DNA of 64,000 nt from Chrysomallon squamiferum (lineage: Eukaryota > Mollusca > Gastropoda > Neomphalida > Peltospiridae), in assembly GCA_012295275.1 (NCBI GenBank), contig CM022666.1, forward strand, positions 10,321,002 to 10,385,001, in the 5' to 3' direction. Of this stretch, positions 39,401 through 51,745 are shown one piece after another. The notes under the pieces were generated by a model. That model was not told the origin of the DNA. It saw nothing but the letters and a program-made list of their open reading frames with translations, and did not search any database. The position numbers and the translations under genes were made by a program. The number at the start of each line of letters is the position of its first letter. Positions within the stretch are counted from its first letter, which is position 1.

Positions 39401-42400
39401 TAAATTTTGATATTGAAATGCATAGCTACAGAGGGTAGACGATGGTTGGCTTGCCTGCCATTATTTTGTTGTTGTTGTTGTTAAATTCAGCTTTTCGTGA
39501 TGAAATAAATTATTGATATGGATTTATGAATATTTTAACTCAAGATGTTTGGTGAAATGTAGGTGTAATTTATTTTATATGTTAAAATAAATAAAATTGT
39601 ATTTCTTATTGTATTTTGTTTACTGTTACAAAAATTATTTCATAACCAGAAATGTTTCCTTTCAGTGTGCATTGATTTGTTTTACTTTTATAATCTCTGT
39701 GTATTTTCTGTAATAATAATCAAATATAAACTATAATGGTGATTTTATTTTATTTTATTCTTTTTTTAACAGATAATACATTGTTTGTATATTAAGGTTA
39801 TTTTAGGGAAAATTAAGGATCATAAAGGTGACACAAGGATCGTACAATTTAAAATGGATACAGTAATTAACACAAAACAATTTTATACATTTCAAAATAA
39901 TAGTTTTATCTGTTTAAGTTTTTGATTACAACAATCTTACCACAAAATAATATTTACTTTGTCATTTTGATTTTAGAAGAGTAAATTTTATAATCTGTCT
40001 GAAATCAAATATGTATATGTACGTGTATGTCTCTGCATGTTTTAGACAAAGAATATACAATCCTTTATAATAATTAAGTATGCATATATTTATTTTAATT
40101 TGTCATTATCATTTTATATTGCATTTTAGTGGAATGTTATGCTTGCAAATAAAGCATGTAGACTATTTTTGACCTCATGATAAGGAATAGCTAGTGTTTA
40201 TTTTATAATATCTGATTAGTGTGTTATGTGAGATGTAATGTATTTTTAATTTGTAATTTCAGATTCCGGTCAGTGATGGTGAAGGAAATGATACACATGG
40301 TGTTAAATGAACACTTGTCAGACAAAGAGTACAACCCAGAAGAAACAACAGACTGGACTAAACTAATAGCAGACGACATTAAAACAAAACTGAAAGGTTA
40401 GAGTTCAGCTGAGTAAATATGGATTCAGTACCTGTAATTATTTAGACAAAAAGCCTAAATAACTATATTATGTAACAAACTGTTTGTTTTATTTATCCCT
40501 GGTGACTAAAAAGTTACTGAAGATATGTAAAACTATCATTTTGTCTTTTATCATACTTCATTTCATAAAACACATCTTACCAAAATTTACCAACCTCTTT
40601 CAGAGCAAATCAAATATTGTAAAATATCCTAAGTCTTATCAGGAATTTTTATATTTTTCACTGAGAAATGATATCAAGAAAATAAGAAACTGACAGCCTC
40701 TTCCATGAATTTATTATTTTATAGTAAAATTGTTGTTGTAATAAAAAACTGAAACAGATAAAACTATTATTTTGAAATGTATAAAACTGATTTGTGTATA
40801 TTACTGTATCCATTTTAAATTGTATTATTGATATTTATGATCCTTTATTTTTCCAAAAATAACCTTAATATACAATAAACAATGAATTATCTATTTAAAA
40901 AATAAACTAATAAATATATTGTACATTCAAACATAAAAAAAAAAATGAAAACTTCAGTTCATAGGCATAGGAAGTTTTGAAATTATGAATATTTAAATTC
41001 ATTAAACATGTTATGATCAAATATAAAGAATAACTACAGCTTCATTTATTACATGACATTTTAAAGTGTAAATTGCTTGAATAAAAATATAAAATATTTT
41101 GAAAATATGTTTATTTGATTTCAGATCTAGGTTATGATAGGTACAAGTTTGTTGTGCAAGTGGTTATAGGAGAACAGAGAGGCGAAGGAGTCAAGTAAGT
41201 TTAACTTATATATAACTGTATATATGTTTAAACTTGTTAGTGTAATTATTGAAGGGTAAAATAGCAGCTACCATTTAGTGCTGCAGACATAAGATAATTG
41301 TCACAGTTTATTATTAGAAATTATTGTAAAGACTGATTTACAAAAAATAATAAATAAAAAGGCATGTATATATTAATAAGAAATATATATAAAATAATGG
41401 CTTGGAAGTATACTTTATGCATGTTGTTTAAAAAAATACAGATACCCATTTTTGAACAAGTGTATTGTTTTAATTAATCATGAAGGTGTTGTAAGGAATA
41501 AACTGATTTTGTTTATCTATCATATATTACCTTTAGTGTTTATTTCTAAAAGTTCATATTATGTATATGTTTAAATTCCTTTTGCATAATGCCAAGTTCA
41601 GTTAACAAATAAAACAGCGACTTAAATTCCACAAAATATCTATTTATCTTTGTATTTAATTAATTTCAGAATGGCTTGCAGATGTTTTTGGGATTCAGAT
41701 ACAGATAATTATGCTCAAGATATTTTTATGAATGTAAGTAACTTGATTTACAGTGATACCTAATAAACTACATCCTGTGGTCTTATAGATGGCAGATGAG
41801 AACTCAGCCTTTGAAGGTTTTGTACTAGTTGGGTTTATTTATGTTCTTTTTCCTATTTAACTTCTTCTTTTTTCTTTTGTTTTTTGTCGTTATTTTAGAA
41901 ATTTATTTAAAATGTACATATATATATATATTTTTTTTTATCTCGTTTAACATTTCATAAAGTTCATTATCTTTATCTCTATGACAACGCAATACTTAGT
42001 TTTTCTAGAACTTCTTGAAAAATATTTTCCTTAGTATGATGAACTGTAATTATTAGATAGCATAATTCTGTTTTTGTTACAGTAGCAGTCACTAATCTGT
42101 TACTAACCTGTATTTTTATAGATGTTTCAAGAGACATTATTTATACTGATGTGACACATTTGAAATGATTATGATAAGAAACTTAAAAATAATTTGTTTT
42201 AAAATAATATAATAAATGAATAAATTCATGAAACTCCTGATTACACTTTATTTAAAATATCTAGAGATGGTAACTGTATTACTACCTGTTTATATCGAAA
42301 TGCTGTTAAATAATGTTTAGGTAATGTCATACAGAAGTGGTTTTTTTCAACATAAAAAGAAAGGATATGAATAGATATAACTAAAAATATATTAATGTAA

Positions 42401-42664
42401 CACACTGAAAAAAACTAAGTGTTAGTTTTGACATGTTAGAACTTGACTTAGCATTCAAAACTAAATGTGGTAACAATTTTTTGACTATAGACTCGGGTGT
42501 TTCTAAGACATGCTGTTAAAAATAGATAACTGCAAACACTTATTACTGAATTCTTATCCCAGTTACTTGAACTATTGCCAGAATCTGCTACACACATTTT
42601 ATTCCTTCTTTTTCAGGACTCATTATTCTGTGTGGCTGCAGCTTTTGGTGCATTTTACTACTAA
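36366..42664 (+). CDS. DYNLT2B: Tctex-type dynein light chain DYNLT2B (TCTEX1D2), five exons, complete
   Basis: Coding exons 36366-36430, 40263-40396, 41125-41194, 41670-41733 and 42617-42664 join in phase to give 126 residues (human protein about 142). The product is a Tctex1-family light chain, a dimeric subunit of the dynein-2 motor that drives retrograde intraflagellar transport (family knowledge). Recognition blocks are YIIRPNFAHKFRSVMVKEMI, LGYDRYKFVVQVVIGEQRGE, CRCFWDSDTDNYAQDIF and the C-terminal DSLFCVAAAFGAFYY; the last three are nearly the same in vertebrate TCTEX1D2. The start ATG at 36366 has AAA before it and G after it. The N-terminal extension before YIIRP is shorter than in human. 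The gene is head-to-head with the RhoGEF. Confidence 0.95.
36431..40262. other. DYNLT2B intron 1
   Basis: No exon is supported. A palindrome-bearing segment at 36820-37060 stands out (see findings). The rest is AT-rich unique sequence with short simple repeats. Confidence 0.6.
40263..40396 (+). CDS. DYNLT2B: DYNLT2B exon 2
   Basis: Acceptor TTGTAATTTCAG, donor AAAG|GTTAGA. Encodes FRSVMVKEMIHMVLNEHLSD and then KEYNPEETTDWTKLIADDIK; these are the first two helices of the fold. A 3.8-kb intron precedes it. Confidence 0.95.
41125..41194 (+). CDS. DYNLT2B: DYNLT2B exon 3
   Basis: Acceptor TTGATTTCAG, donor CAA|GTAAGT. Encodes DLGYDRYKFVVQVVIGEQRG and EGV, the strand that swaps between dimer partners in the family. 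Confidence 0.95.
41670..41733 (+). CDS. DYNLT2B: DYNLT2B exon 4
   Basis: Acceptor TTAATTTCAG, donor AAT|GTAAGT. Encodes MACRCFWDSDTDNYAQDIFM and N, the most conserved block. Confidence 0.95.
42617..42664 (+). CDS. DYNLT2B: DYNLT2B exon 5 with stop codon
   Basis: Acceptor CTTTTTCAG. Encodes DSLFCVAAAFGAFYY then TAA at 42662-42664. Confidence 0.95.
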   Translation, partial: DSLFCVAAAFGAFYY

Positions 42665-42893
42665 AACTGAATTTATCCATTCATGTTAATGATTATTTAT
42701 TAGATGGAGATTTGTAAGGGGAGACAATTTGACATACATCTATTTCCAGCAAACATTAAAGATGGTGAAATATAAAAATTGTTTTAAAATTTCAGTCAGA
42801 TTATGTATAAAACTAATTCCAGTTTTTAAATTTTTGAAGATAAAAAGGTTGCTGTAAAAAAAATAATAACAGAAGTAATAATTGGATGTGTAT

Positions 42894-42899
42894 AATAAA
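42894..42899 (+). terminator. DYNLT2B polyadenylation signal AATAAA
   Basis: Canonical hexamer 230 nt after the stop codon; an ATTAAA near 42757 is an earlier alternative. GT-rich sequence lies further downstream (43162-43206). Confidence 0.5.
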
Positions 42900-43159
42900 C
42901 AATTGTCAGACATTGCAAAATATTATTATTATTATTATTATTAAATTCATCATTATCAGTAATGCACATATTTTATCTTCACCAACAAGAATAATTAAAA
43001 ATTAATTTACTATAACTTAACTGTTTTTATAAATTGTAAAACAGATTATATTAATGTATAAGCATCATCTGTTGTTATAAAATTGTCTGATTACATTTTT
43101 CACATTTTGACATTTTTTTCATCACCTGATGCTGTTTATTTCTTTTGTTGTTGTTGTTG

Positions 43160-43161
<2 letters not shown>

Positions 43162-43206
<45 letters not shown>
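43162..43206. repeat. (GT)n microsatellite
   Basis: GTT units then about 22 uninterrupted GT units, 500 bp downstream of DYNLT2B. Confidence 0.95.
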
Positions 43207-43207
<1 letters not shown>

Positions 43208-43559
43208 TAAATTTCATTATTTTATAGACTGAATCTTATTTGTTATATTTTCTTTAATTAAAAATACAAATTATTGAACAAAATTTATAAGATACCAGTA
43301 AAAATGATAATAAAAATATTCTCTTCTAATTGTTTTTCTTTATTTATTTCTTTATTTTTTTTAAATAATTGTTATAATTGAAATAATTGTCCAGCAAGAT
43401 AAACACTTTTAAAAAGAAAATGCTTTCAGTTTAAATTTGTTTTTCTGTTAAAATGTTGTTATACATTATGTAGCAAGAAAATAGTCTGGGATCAAATATA
43501 ACATGAATATAAATTAGTTTGACCATCAAAATCTACAGTACTAAGATCATTTATTCTTT

Positions 43560-44060
43560 TGTACAACTAAAACAAACTGAACACAAGACTATAACAAACT
43601 TAATGCTCTATACTGTAGACTAACTACATATAACTATAATAGATTATATTCAACTTTAACAAACTGAACAGTACATCTATAACAAATGAATGTGTACAAT
43701 TACAACAAACTGAAAACTAGAACTATAGCAAAATGTGTACAACTACAACAAACTAAACATGTAGAACTATAACAAACTCAAAATTGATGAACTAATATGG
43801 AACATCAAAAACTCAACAAACTCGACAAATGTTATAGCAAACTGAACATTGCAGAAATATACCAAACTAAACTATAACAATCTAAACAGATATCACTATA
43901 ACAAATATATGCACAACTATGATAAACTAAAAAATGTAGAGCTATAATAAACCAAACTAAACTATAGCAAACCAAATGCTTATAGACCTATGGCAAATCA
44001 AACATGTATACATATAACAAAGTGAACATTTTAGATGTATAAGAAACAGAAAAAGCCATT
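43560..44060. repeat. Degenerate AACTATAACAAACTGAAC repeat region
   Basis: Around twenty drifted copies of ACTATAACAAACTGAACAT at 20-30 base spacing. No coding potential; a decayed minisatellite. Confidence 0.75.
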
Positions 44061-44783
44061 GAGAATGAACTGATAACTTTAGAGGATAAATATAAATGAT
44101 TATAAAATAAGAAGAAGAATTCCAAAGGATAAAAAAGTTTTAAAATAGTTGAAACATAAACTAATGAAAAAAATTATTTTGGACAAACAAGAATAAGCTG
44201 AATATATATTAGAATGATAAAAACAAATTTAAAATTAATAAATAATGCCATTAAAATAAAATTAACTACAACTTTACTATCATATTATACAGTGATTGCC
44301 AAATCTGTCATTTGTAACTGATGCAATTACAATTATGACATTGCAACAACAGACTGTGCAATAAATATTTACATGTATACTTCTTTCCATGTGATAATTA
44401 ATTACACTTAATTAGCCATAAAGAGAAATTATTATTTTATTTTTATTACTATTTTATTTATTATTTTTATTTTTTAATTTGTCTGCAGTACAACATATAA
44501 GATGTACGTGAAAATGAATAACACCTACAAACAGAAACATGGATAATTCAAATATAATTTAATTACTGCTAGAAAACAACCATCTCATGTTTCAAAACAC
44601 AATTTATCAAACTCTATGGCTAACTGCCAAAACCCTTACTTTTAGAAAGCATATCGGAATGCAGCACATATTTATATCATATGGTTTGCTTGTTATTTCT
44701 TAGAGAAAGCATAATTCAAAATAGTGTTTCACTTCCTTTTTCCTTACCTAACATGTGTAGATCATTTATTTTATTTATTTATT

Positions 44784-44784
<1 letters not shown>

Positions 44785-44854
<70 letters not shown>
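44785..44854. repeat. (ATT)n microsatellite
   Basis: More than 20 ATT units, followed by a GTT/GCT-rich tail. The plus-strand frame with a polyisoleucine run is this repeat. Confidence 0.97.
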
Positions 44855-44855
<1 letters not shown>

Positions 44856-46418
44856 TGTTGTTGATGATGTTGCTGCTGCTGTTGTTAATCAATTTTATTA
44901 AATACTTCAACCTTAAGAGGTTTTGATCATTTCTAGTCCAGCGACTTTCATTGTACTAAAAATTTAAACTGACTAATTCAAAATTCTTCATACCATTAAA
45001 TGTAAGTATTAAGTCACTGAAATAGAACAGAAAACAACACTTTAAAATAACTTTAAATAAAACATGCAGAAATAGTCCAGCAGCTTTAAATGGTCTAATA
45101 TTTTAAATAGACTAAATCATACAGAAATATTCTTTTAACTTTGAATAGACTAAAATCAGATGGCAATAAGCCAATATCTTTAAATAAAGTAAATTACATT
45201 GAAATAGACTATTAACTTTAAGTAGATTCAGTTAAATGGAATAGGCTTAATCACACTGAGCTAGTTGAATTTCATTAAGTAGTTTAAAATAGTTTGTACT
45301 CCATGAAAAAGTTGTATTTCCTGTTCTACCTACTGAGTTCAGTAGTGTTAAGTTTATCTATTATTTCAAAATTATTTTTAAAGTTATTACTTAAGTGTAT
45401 TTTGTGTGTGCTTGATGTGTATTTGTATCTGTATGTGTGGCTGTACAGCTGAGTGTCCCCCTACTTGTGATAAATCTGGTGCATATTCACTAACTTTCCA
45501 AACTCACAGCAATAACCTGCAAAACAAAACAAAAAATAAATAAATTACCAAAATTAATAATCTGCAAGACAATTATTAACAAAATGAAATTCCAGAAAGA
45601 ATCTGATAGAAATCATTTGCTACTGTTCACCCATCCTCTATTTGTGTGTCAAACGTGTGGAATTAGATTAGTATTATTATTACAATCATTATTTTTAATT
45701 ATTATTTCATCAAATGTTAAAATGATTTGAAACATTATGATGATGCTTATTTACCAGTATTAAAATATAGTTATTTAACTAACTTTGAAAACAACTTTAA
45801 AACAACTTTAACTACCTGTCGGATTTCTTAACATCTGTACACTGATTTTGAAAGACGGAATCTTTGTTCATGTAACCATTGTTAATACTTTAAGTCAAAA
45901 TAATTTAAATGTTTATAAATAAACATTAAATATTTTGAATTTAATAGAACCTTAAATGTTCCTCTGAAACTAAGACAAAACAGAACAGGTGTGAGAGGAA
46001 CTAACTACATTTGACAGATAGTTCTAACATATCGTACACCTCCAGCGAAAGGAAATAGCCTTATCAGTCTGGTTGTTTGGTGCATAACTGAAGAAAAAAA
46101 TGAAAACAAATTTATGATCTATTTTAGCCAATGTACAAACAAGTAGTCAGTGTATGAAATAGAGTGTAATTTTTATGTATAATCTATTGTTTCTCAAAAT
46201 TTATTACTATCATTATTTATTTTTTTAATAACTTTTTGTTCTAATTATTATTGATGGTAATGGGATAATTCCAGTTCTAACAACTGCTCCATTAACAAAA
46301 TAATAATAACAATAGCCTTATATTGTTATAACATTTACCGAATATGTAACACAGATGGCGCTAGAAGCAGACGTATCAAATAAAGCAGACGTTTTTAAAA
46401 TATTTAGGTCATGTTTTC

Positions 46419-46434
46419 ACTTCCTCTTCCGCGG
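46419..46434. promoter_or_regulatory. ETS-type promoter motif pocket
   Basis: CACTTCCTCTTCCGCG has two TTCC cores (AGGAAG on minus) in a CpG-bearing island amid AT-rich sequence, as in TATA-less promoters. I cannot assign it to a gene. Confidence 0.3.
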
Positions 46435-46847
46435 TCTGCTAAAAGCATGGAGACTATCGAATTGAGAACTTCGTGACTATGTGTTAACCTTGTTAAAAGC
46501 TCACACCGTGATTCTTTGCTAATCAGCAACAAATATAACAGATGTTAGAGCTTATGGCAACAAACTGCAGCCCAGCAGACGACAATGCTGTAAAGATTTA
46601 TTTTCTTTACTGGGTTTCTTGGCGTGTTAAGAGATTGAATTAGCATTACATTTTTACAGTAAATTACCTCTTGATACTATATAATCAATACAAACAACCT
46701 ACTATGGGTTAAAAAATAAATAAAAATAAAATGAAATAAAATAATAAAAAATAAAACAAAGTGTTGTAAGTATTATATGAAAGATGAAATCATATTTTTC
46801 CTCTTTATTTGGGCCTAAGTATTCTGTTCTATAACCTCTGAATAGAA

Positions 46848-46849
<2 letters not shown>

Positions 46850-46886
<37 letters not shown>

Positions 46887-46887
46887 T

Positions 46888-46954
<67 letters not shown>

Positions 46955-47061
46955 TTGTTACTTATGACAACAAAAAAAAAAAAATATATATATATATTTT
47001 TTTATTATTATTATTATTAATTTTTTTTAAATGTTGTTTTTATATATATATATATATACTC
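46850..47061. repeat. T34 tract, (AAT)n-(ATT)n inverted run and TA runs
   Basis: A 34-T run at 46850-46883 is followed by AAT units that switch to ATT units near 46907, making a self-complementary hairpin, then an A run and TA runs. Confidence 0.95.
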
Positions 47062-48630
47062 AGGAAAGCCGTACCTTAATAAATACAGTTAAAAGCATCC
47101 CTCATACAATAAAAAGAAATTAATGAATTAATGAATAATTTTAAATATCTAAATAAACTTTGCTTGGCTATGACAGTGAAATATAAATTATTATTCGCAA
47201 AACAGACTCCTGCTTGATTTAACTGTGTCGCCGATGCTGAATAATTCGTTATTATTAACCTCGAATATTCGACATGATTATAATATTATTATAATTTTAT
47301 GTTAGTAATGAACTGATTTGACCTGAAGTTTTGTTGGAATTCATGGAAAAAGGCAAAATTTGTAGGCAAGTAATTTCGTGGCGATATTTTTCATTTCGAC
47401 ATCCAATTTATAATTACAGTACGGTGACACGTGGTTTTTAGGATAGGTAAAGAAAACTAACTAAATATAAAAATATATTTCAATAAGTATAATCAAATCA
47501 TATGAAAAACAATGTACGTAGCATCTTTAAATGTAAACATTACAAGTAATTATTCAACGTTGTACCTTTAAATAGTTTTCGTCACACAGCTTACCTTTTC
47601 AATGAAATTAAATTTCTAAAAGTAAACAAACTCTGAATACGTGCTTTCAAACACGTTTCCAAAGCGTTAGCAGAGAAGCGTAAATACAGGTTTTTATTTT
47701 TATTGTCAGTTTTAAGGAAATGGTTTTCTGGATTATTTTAGCACGACCTATTTACTCTGCTGGCGCCACGTATGACACTATGGCAAACTACTCCGACGAG
47801 CAAAAAGTGTTAAATGGGTAATAATAGTTATTTTGCTGCTTCTTTGCAGAATTTCCGGGGGCTGCAGTTTCTACTACATCGAGGTCTGTTTAAGGTTTAT
47901 TCTAAGGAATGAACATTTTACGTGATTTAAAATATCTTAAATTATTTTGATCTCCAAAACAGCGGTCAGAGCTGCATTCAGATACAGACTGCTATTGTCT
48001 TTTACGTTCACCGCCAGTATTCATTAACAAAAAGATACATTGCAGAACATTTCAATTCTCTGTTTCGTTTTTTTGTTGTTGTTTTTTTAAATAACTAAGT
48101 TTTTAGAGTTAAAGTTTGGAACCCAGTTCGAGCCTCGTTTATCTTATTTCTGTCAAAGACATTTACTCCTAGTTCCAGAGCTCACCTCAAAGAGGCCGAA
48201 CCTTCCAAGTCTGTTTTTCAGGAAGATATTTTATCTCAAGGAAGAAACCAATCATAGGGGGAAATTTGATCTGTAATTTGACACCGCTTACAATAATAAT
48301 CATCAAATTTAACATTTCACTAAAAATGCATTAAGCTAAGATTTCATTGTTAAATGTTGTATGTAAGTGCATTTTACAATAAATTAAATATTCAAATAAA
48401 TCATTCATAAAAATTAAATATGATTAAATATAAATTATATTACCCCTCTAAATATTAATGGTTTAGTCCAGATTGACTGAAAAGTCGGCAGGTTAGTGTG
48501 TTTGTGATTACCATTTGCTTTAACGTTGGGGTAAAATCTGCATCAAAAAGGACTAAATCCACCTACGCCCACAGTAAAATACCCTGCTCTCTATCACCAC
48601 TTTGTACACATTATAGTGACATCATCCACA

Positions 48631-48661
48631 ATGTCCACGACTTCGAAAGCTGAGATGGAAG
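48631..48661 (+). CDS. Essential light chain 1, exon 1
   Basis: ATG in context CCACAATGT encodes MSTTSKAEME plus the first base of a split Asp codon; donor GAAG|GTAAGA. The phase fits exon 2. No other start in intron 1 that I examined has the right phase. Confidence 0.8.
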
Positions 48662-51600
48662 GTAAGAACTGAATTTTGTTTTTCAAATTCTTTAAGAATG
48701 ACACACTGTTTCTCTATTTAACACATTTAGGGCAAGGTTCTCTAATCTAGTAATAAATACTCGAAATATTAATGTTTTAATGCTACTATAAGTCAATTAA
48801 AAATTATCAATGACAGTTAAAAAAGAAGCAACAATACATTATGTTTTCTAAGGAAAATGTACATTTTTTAAAATCGGTAATGTAATTGAAACGTACATAC
48901 ATATGCAGTGGTATCAGGGACGCGTGTGGTGAGCTAACGAGTGATAGCTGATTTGTCTCTAACAGTGAACATTATACATTAGACGATGCGCACGGAATAA
49001 TGTTTAAGTATTATAACATTCCTAGACTAAATGGGAACATCGATTGGATTTAAGGCAGATTCTTATTTTAAGGCTACGAGTTGATATGTGATCAAAATGC
49101 ATATTGCGTCAACGAATCCTGATCTCGCAAATATGTAGGATATGTAGGCAGATGACTATGTTCGACAAATACAAAAAATTATAAACTTAATATCAGTATT
49201 AAAAAAGTGTATACCAAACAAGTTTAAGATTTATATTAGTGCAAAACAGTATTCAGTCTTGTATGTTACTCTCAATGATTTAAACAAAATATATTCACTT
49301 TGATAAATTCACAGTGTAGACAGTTTAAATATGTATAATTTAAGTCTGAAAGATGAAATAGTAATGTTGGTGTTTCATGCAAAGCTTTAATGAAGGTTGC
49401 ACTGAACGGAGAACAAACAGTCCTTCTGGATGAGAACATTGAAATATTTCCCATGCTGCTGAAGATGTAATCTGTTCAACAGCAGATTTCTTTATTCATG
49501 TTGACGTATCAAAAAACAACAAAAATGACTGTTTATTTTAAACTTTTAAGTAATTATAAAATTTTGATTCATTTCCATTTTTTTATGTATAAGTAGAAAT
49601 CTACGCGTCTTGAAACTACTTTGGCGTGTCATCTATAACTTAAAAGGAGATCAAGAGAAAAAAAAAAAAAAAAAAAAAAGATTATATATATGTAGGAAAT
49701 TTCTATAAGATAAGATTGTGACGAGAAAAGATAATTATATTCCTTTAACAGGAAATGTCAGTTTATAGCAGGAAGGTAAAGTAATACAACAGATATGACT
49801 AGCTTGGATTGGAAATGGATTAAATAGGCAAACCCTTAAGATGTTGGCGACGAGATGAAGGCAGTTGCATTTTACGAAAAAGAAGCCTTATTCTTTTAAG
49901 TGAGCATAGACTAATTTTAGTGCATTGATAAACGAATACTCGGAAGTATGTATACTAGAAAATGTATTAAGATTCTGAATCATTAATATGACTGTATATT
50001 TTTAGAAATATAATACTTAGAAAGGTGATCCTGGTGTCAAAAACTGATCTTTATGGAGTCAATAAATTTATCAAAACGGTTTGTTGTCAAACAGTTCAAA
50101 TAGCTGATTAAAATGGTGGTGTTTCTAAGATGAAAATCAAATAATTTCTTTAGGAAAGACACCTATTCATGATAAATGTCACATTTTTAGTGGTTGATAA
50201 ATTTAGTTTTGAAGACACCGAAATGATAAATCAAGATGAGGTATGTATATTTTGAAAAAATGACAGCCATATCGCCCGAATAAATTTCAACAAATGTGAT
50301 ATTGGTCCAGGGTGACTGATTTCTGCCATACTGTCACATTATATTGCCATAGTGTCATGTTATACTGCGCCACCATAGTGCCATGTTATACTGCCATAGT
50401 GTCACGTTATACTGCCAGTCACGTTATATTGCTATTGTGTCATGTTATACTGCCATAAAGTCACGTTATATTGCCATAGTGTCATGTTATACTGACATAG
50501 TGTCACGTTATACTGCGCCGCCATAGTGTCACGTTATACTGCACCGCCATAGTGTCATGTTATACTGACATAGTGTCACGTTATACTGCGCCGCCATAGT
50601 GTCACGTTATACTGCGCCGCCATAGTGCCATGTTATACTGACATAGTGTCACGTTATACTGCGCCGCCATAGTGTCACGTTATACTGCGCCGCCAAAGTG
50701 CCATGTTATACTGCCATTGTGTCATGTTATACTGAGCCATAATGTCGCGTTATACTGCGCCATAGTGTCACGTTATACTGCATCATTGTGTCACGTTATA
50801 CTGCCATAGTATCACGTTATACTGCCATTGAGTCACGTTATATTGCCATAGTGTCTCGTTATGCTGGCATAGTGTCACGTTATACTGAGCCATAATGTCA
50901 CGTTATACTGAGCCATAATGTCGCGTTATACTGCATCATTGTGTCACGTTATACTGCCATAGTGTCACGTTATACTGCCATAGTATCACGTTATACTGCA
51001 TCATTGTGTCACGTTATACTGCCATAGTGTCACGTTATACTGCGCCATACTGCTGTCCCGATTATTAAAAAATTAAAGCTTTTTTACAGGACTATAAAAT
51101 ATGTCTACTTCTAAAATATATAAGTTTACATTAAATAAAATGTAGTGGTTTCCTTGATTTTCTCGTTTAAAATCTATAAAGCGTTTATTTGTGTAACAAT
51201 CGTTTTTTTTAACCGTTTACTTGTCTTGTATTTCATTTGATCACTAGTTGAAAGCCGACTTAGAGAAATACCCAGTGTGAACAAAAATGTTACAAAATTG
51301 ACACTAATAAAGATATTTAAATCAATTATTATTGCCTAATAAAACTCGCGACAAAATCCACTGGGTTTGCTGCAAACACAACACTGAATGTGATATCTGA
51401 TTTATCTTAATCTCAGTTCGTTATATTCGCAACCCGTGCAGGACTGAAATTGTTATCGTCCGTGAGAATTATATATAATTCATATATATCTGCATCACAT
51501 GGCAGTTCACGTACATCCAGGATTTCGTAACAGCATGGAGCGAGATCCATGCAGAAGTGAAAGACAGCACAGAACCCTAAAAAAGTCTCCAGAATCTGAC

Positions 51601-51685
51601 CCCAGGAATAATTTGCATAATTTCAAGATGGCGAACCCCACATATTTCAGTGTTCTACAACCTTATTACCAACAGAGGAAAACAT

Positions 51686-51745
<60 letters not shown>

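Larger units (their letters stand above)
42900..48630. other. Intergenic region between DYNLT2B and the first light chain
   Basis: Dominated by decayed repeats (43560-44060; TTTAAATAGACTAAA-type at 45040-45260), the ATT microsatellite and an A/T-run cluster at 46850-47061. Less AT-rich pockets at 46380-46560 and 47690-47960 could be promoters or exons of something not identified. Confidence 0.5.

Noticed and set aside
44681-44926. 81-residue frame with a polyisoleucine run
   Set aside because: It is the (ATT)n microsatellite.
47781-47821. ATG frame MANYSDEQKVLNG as an alternative light chain start
   Set aside because: The possible donor leaves phase 2 or 0, not phase 1, and the frame stops at once.
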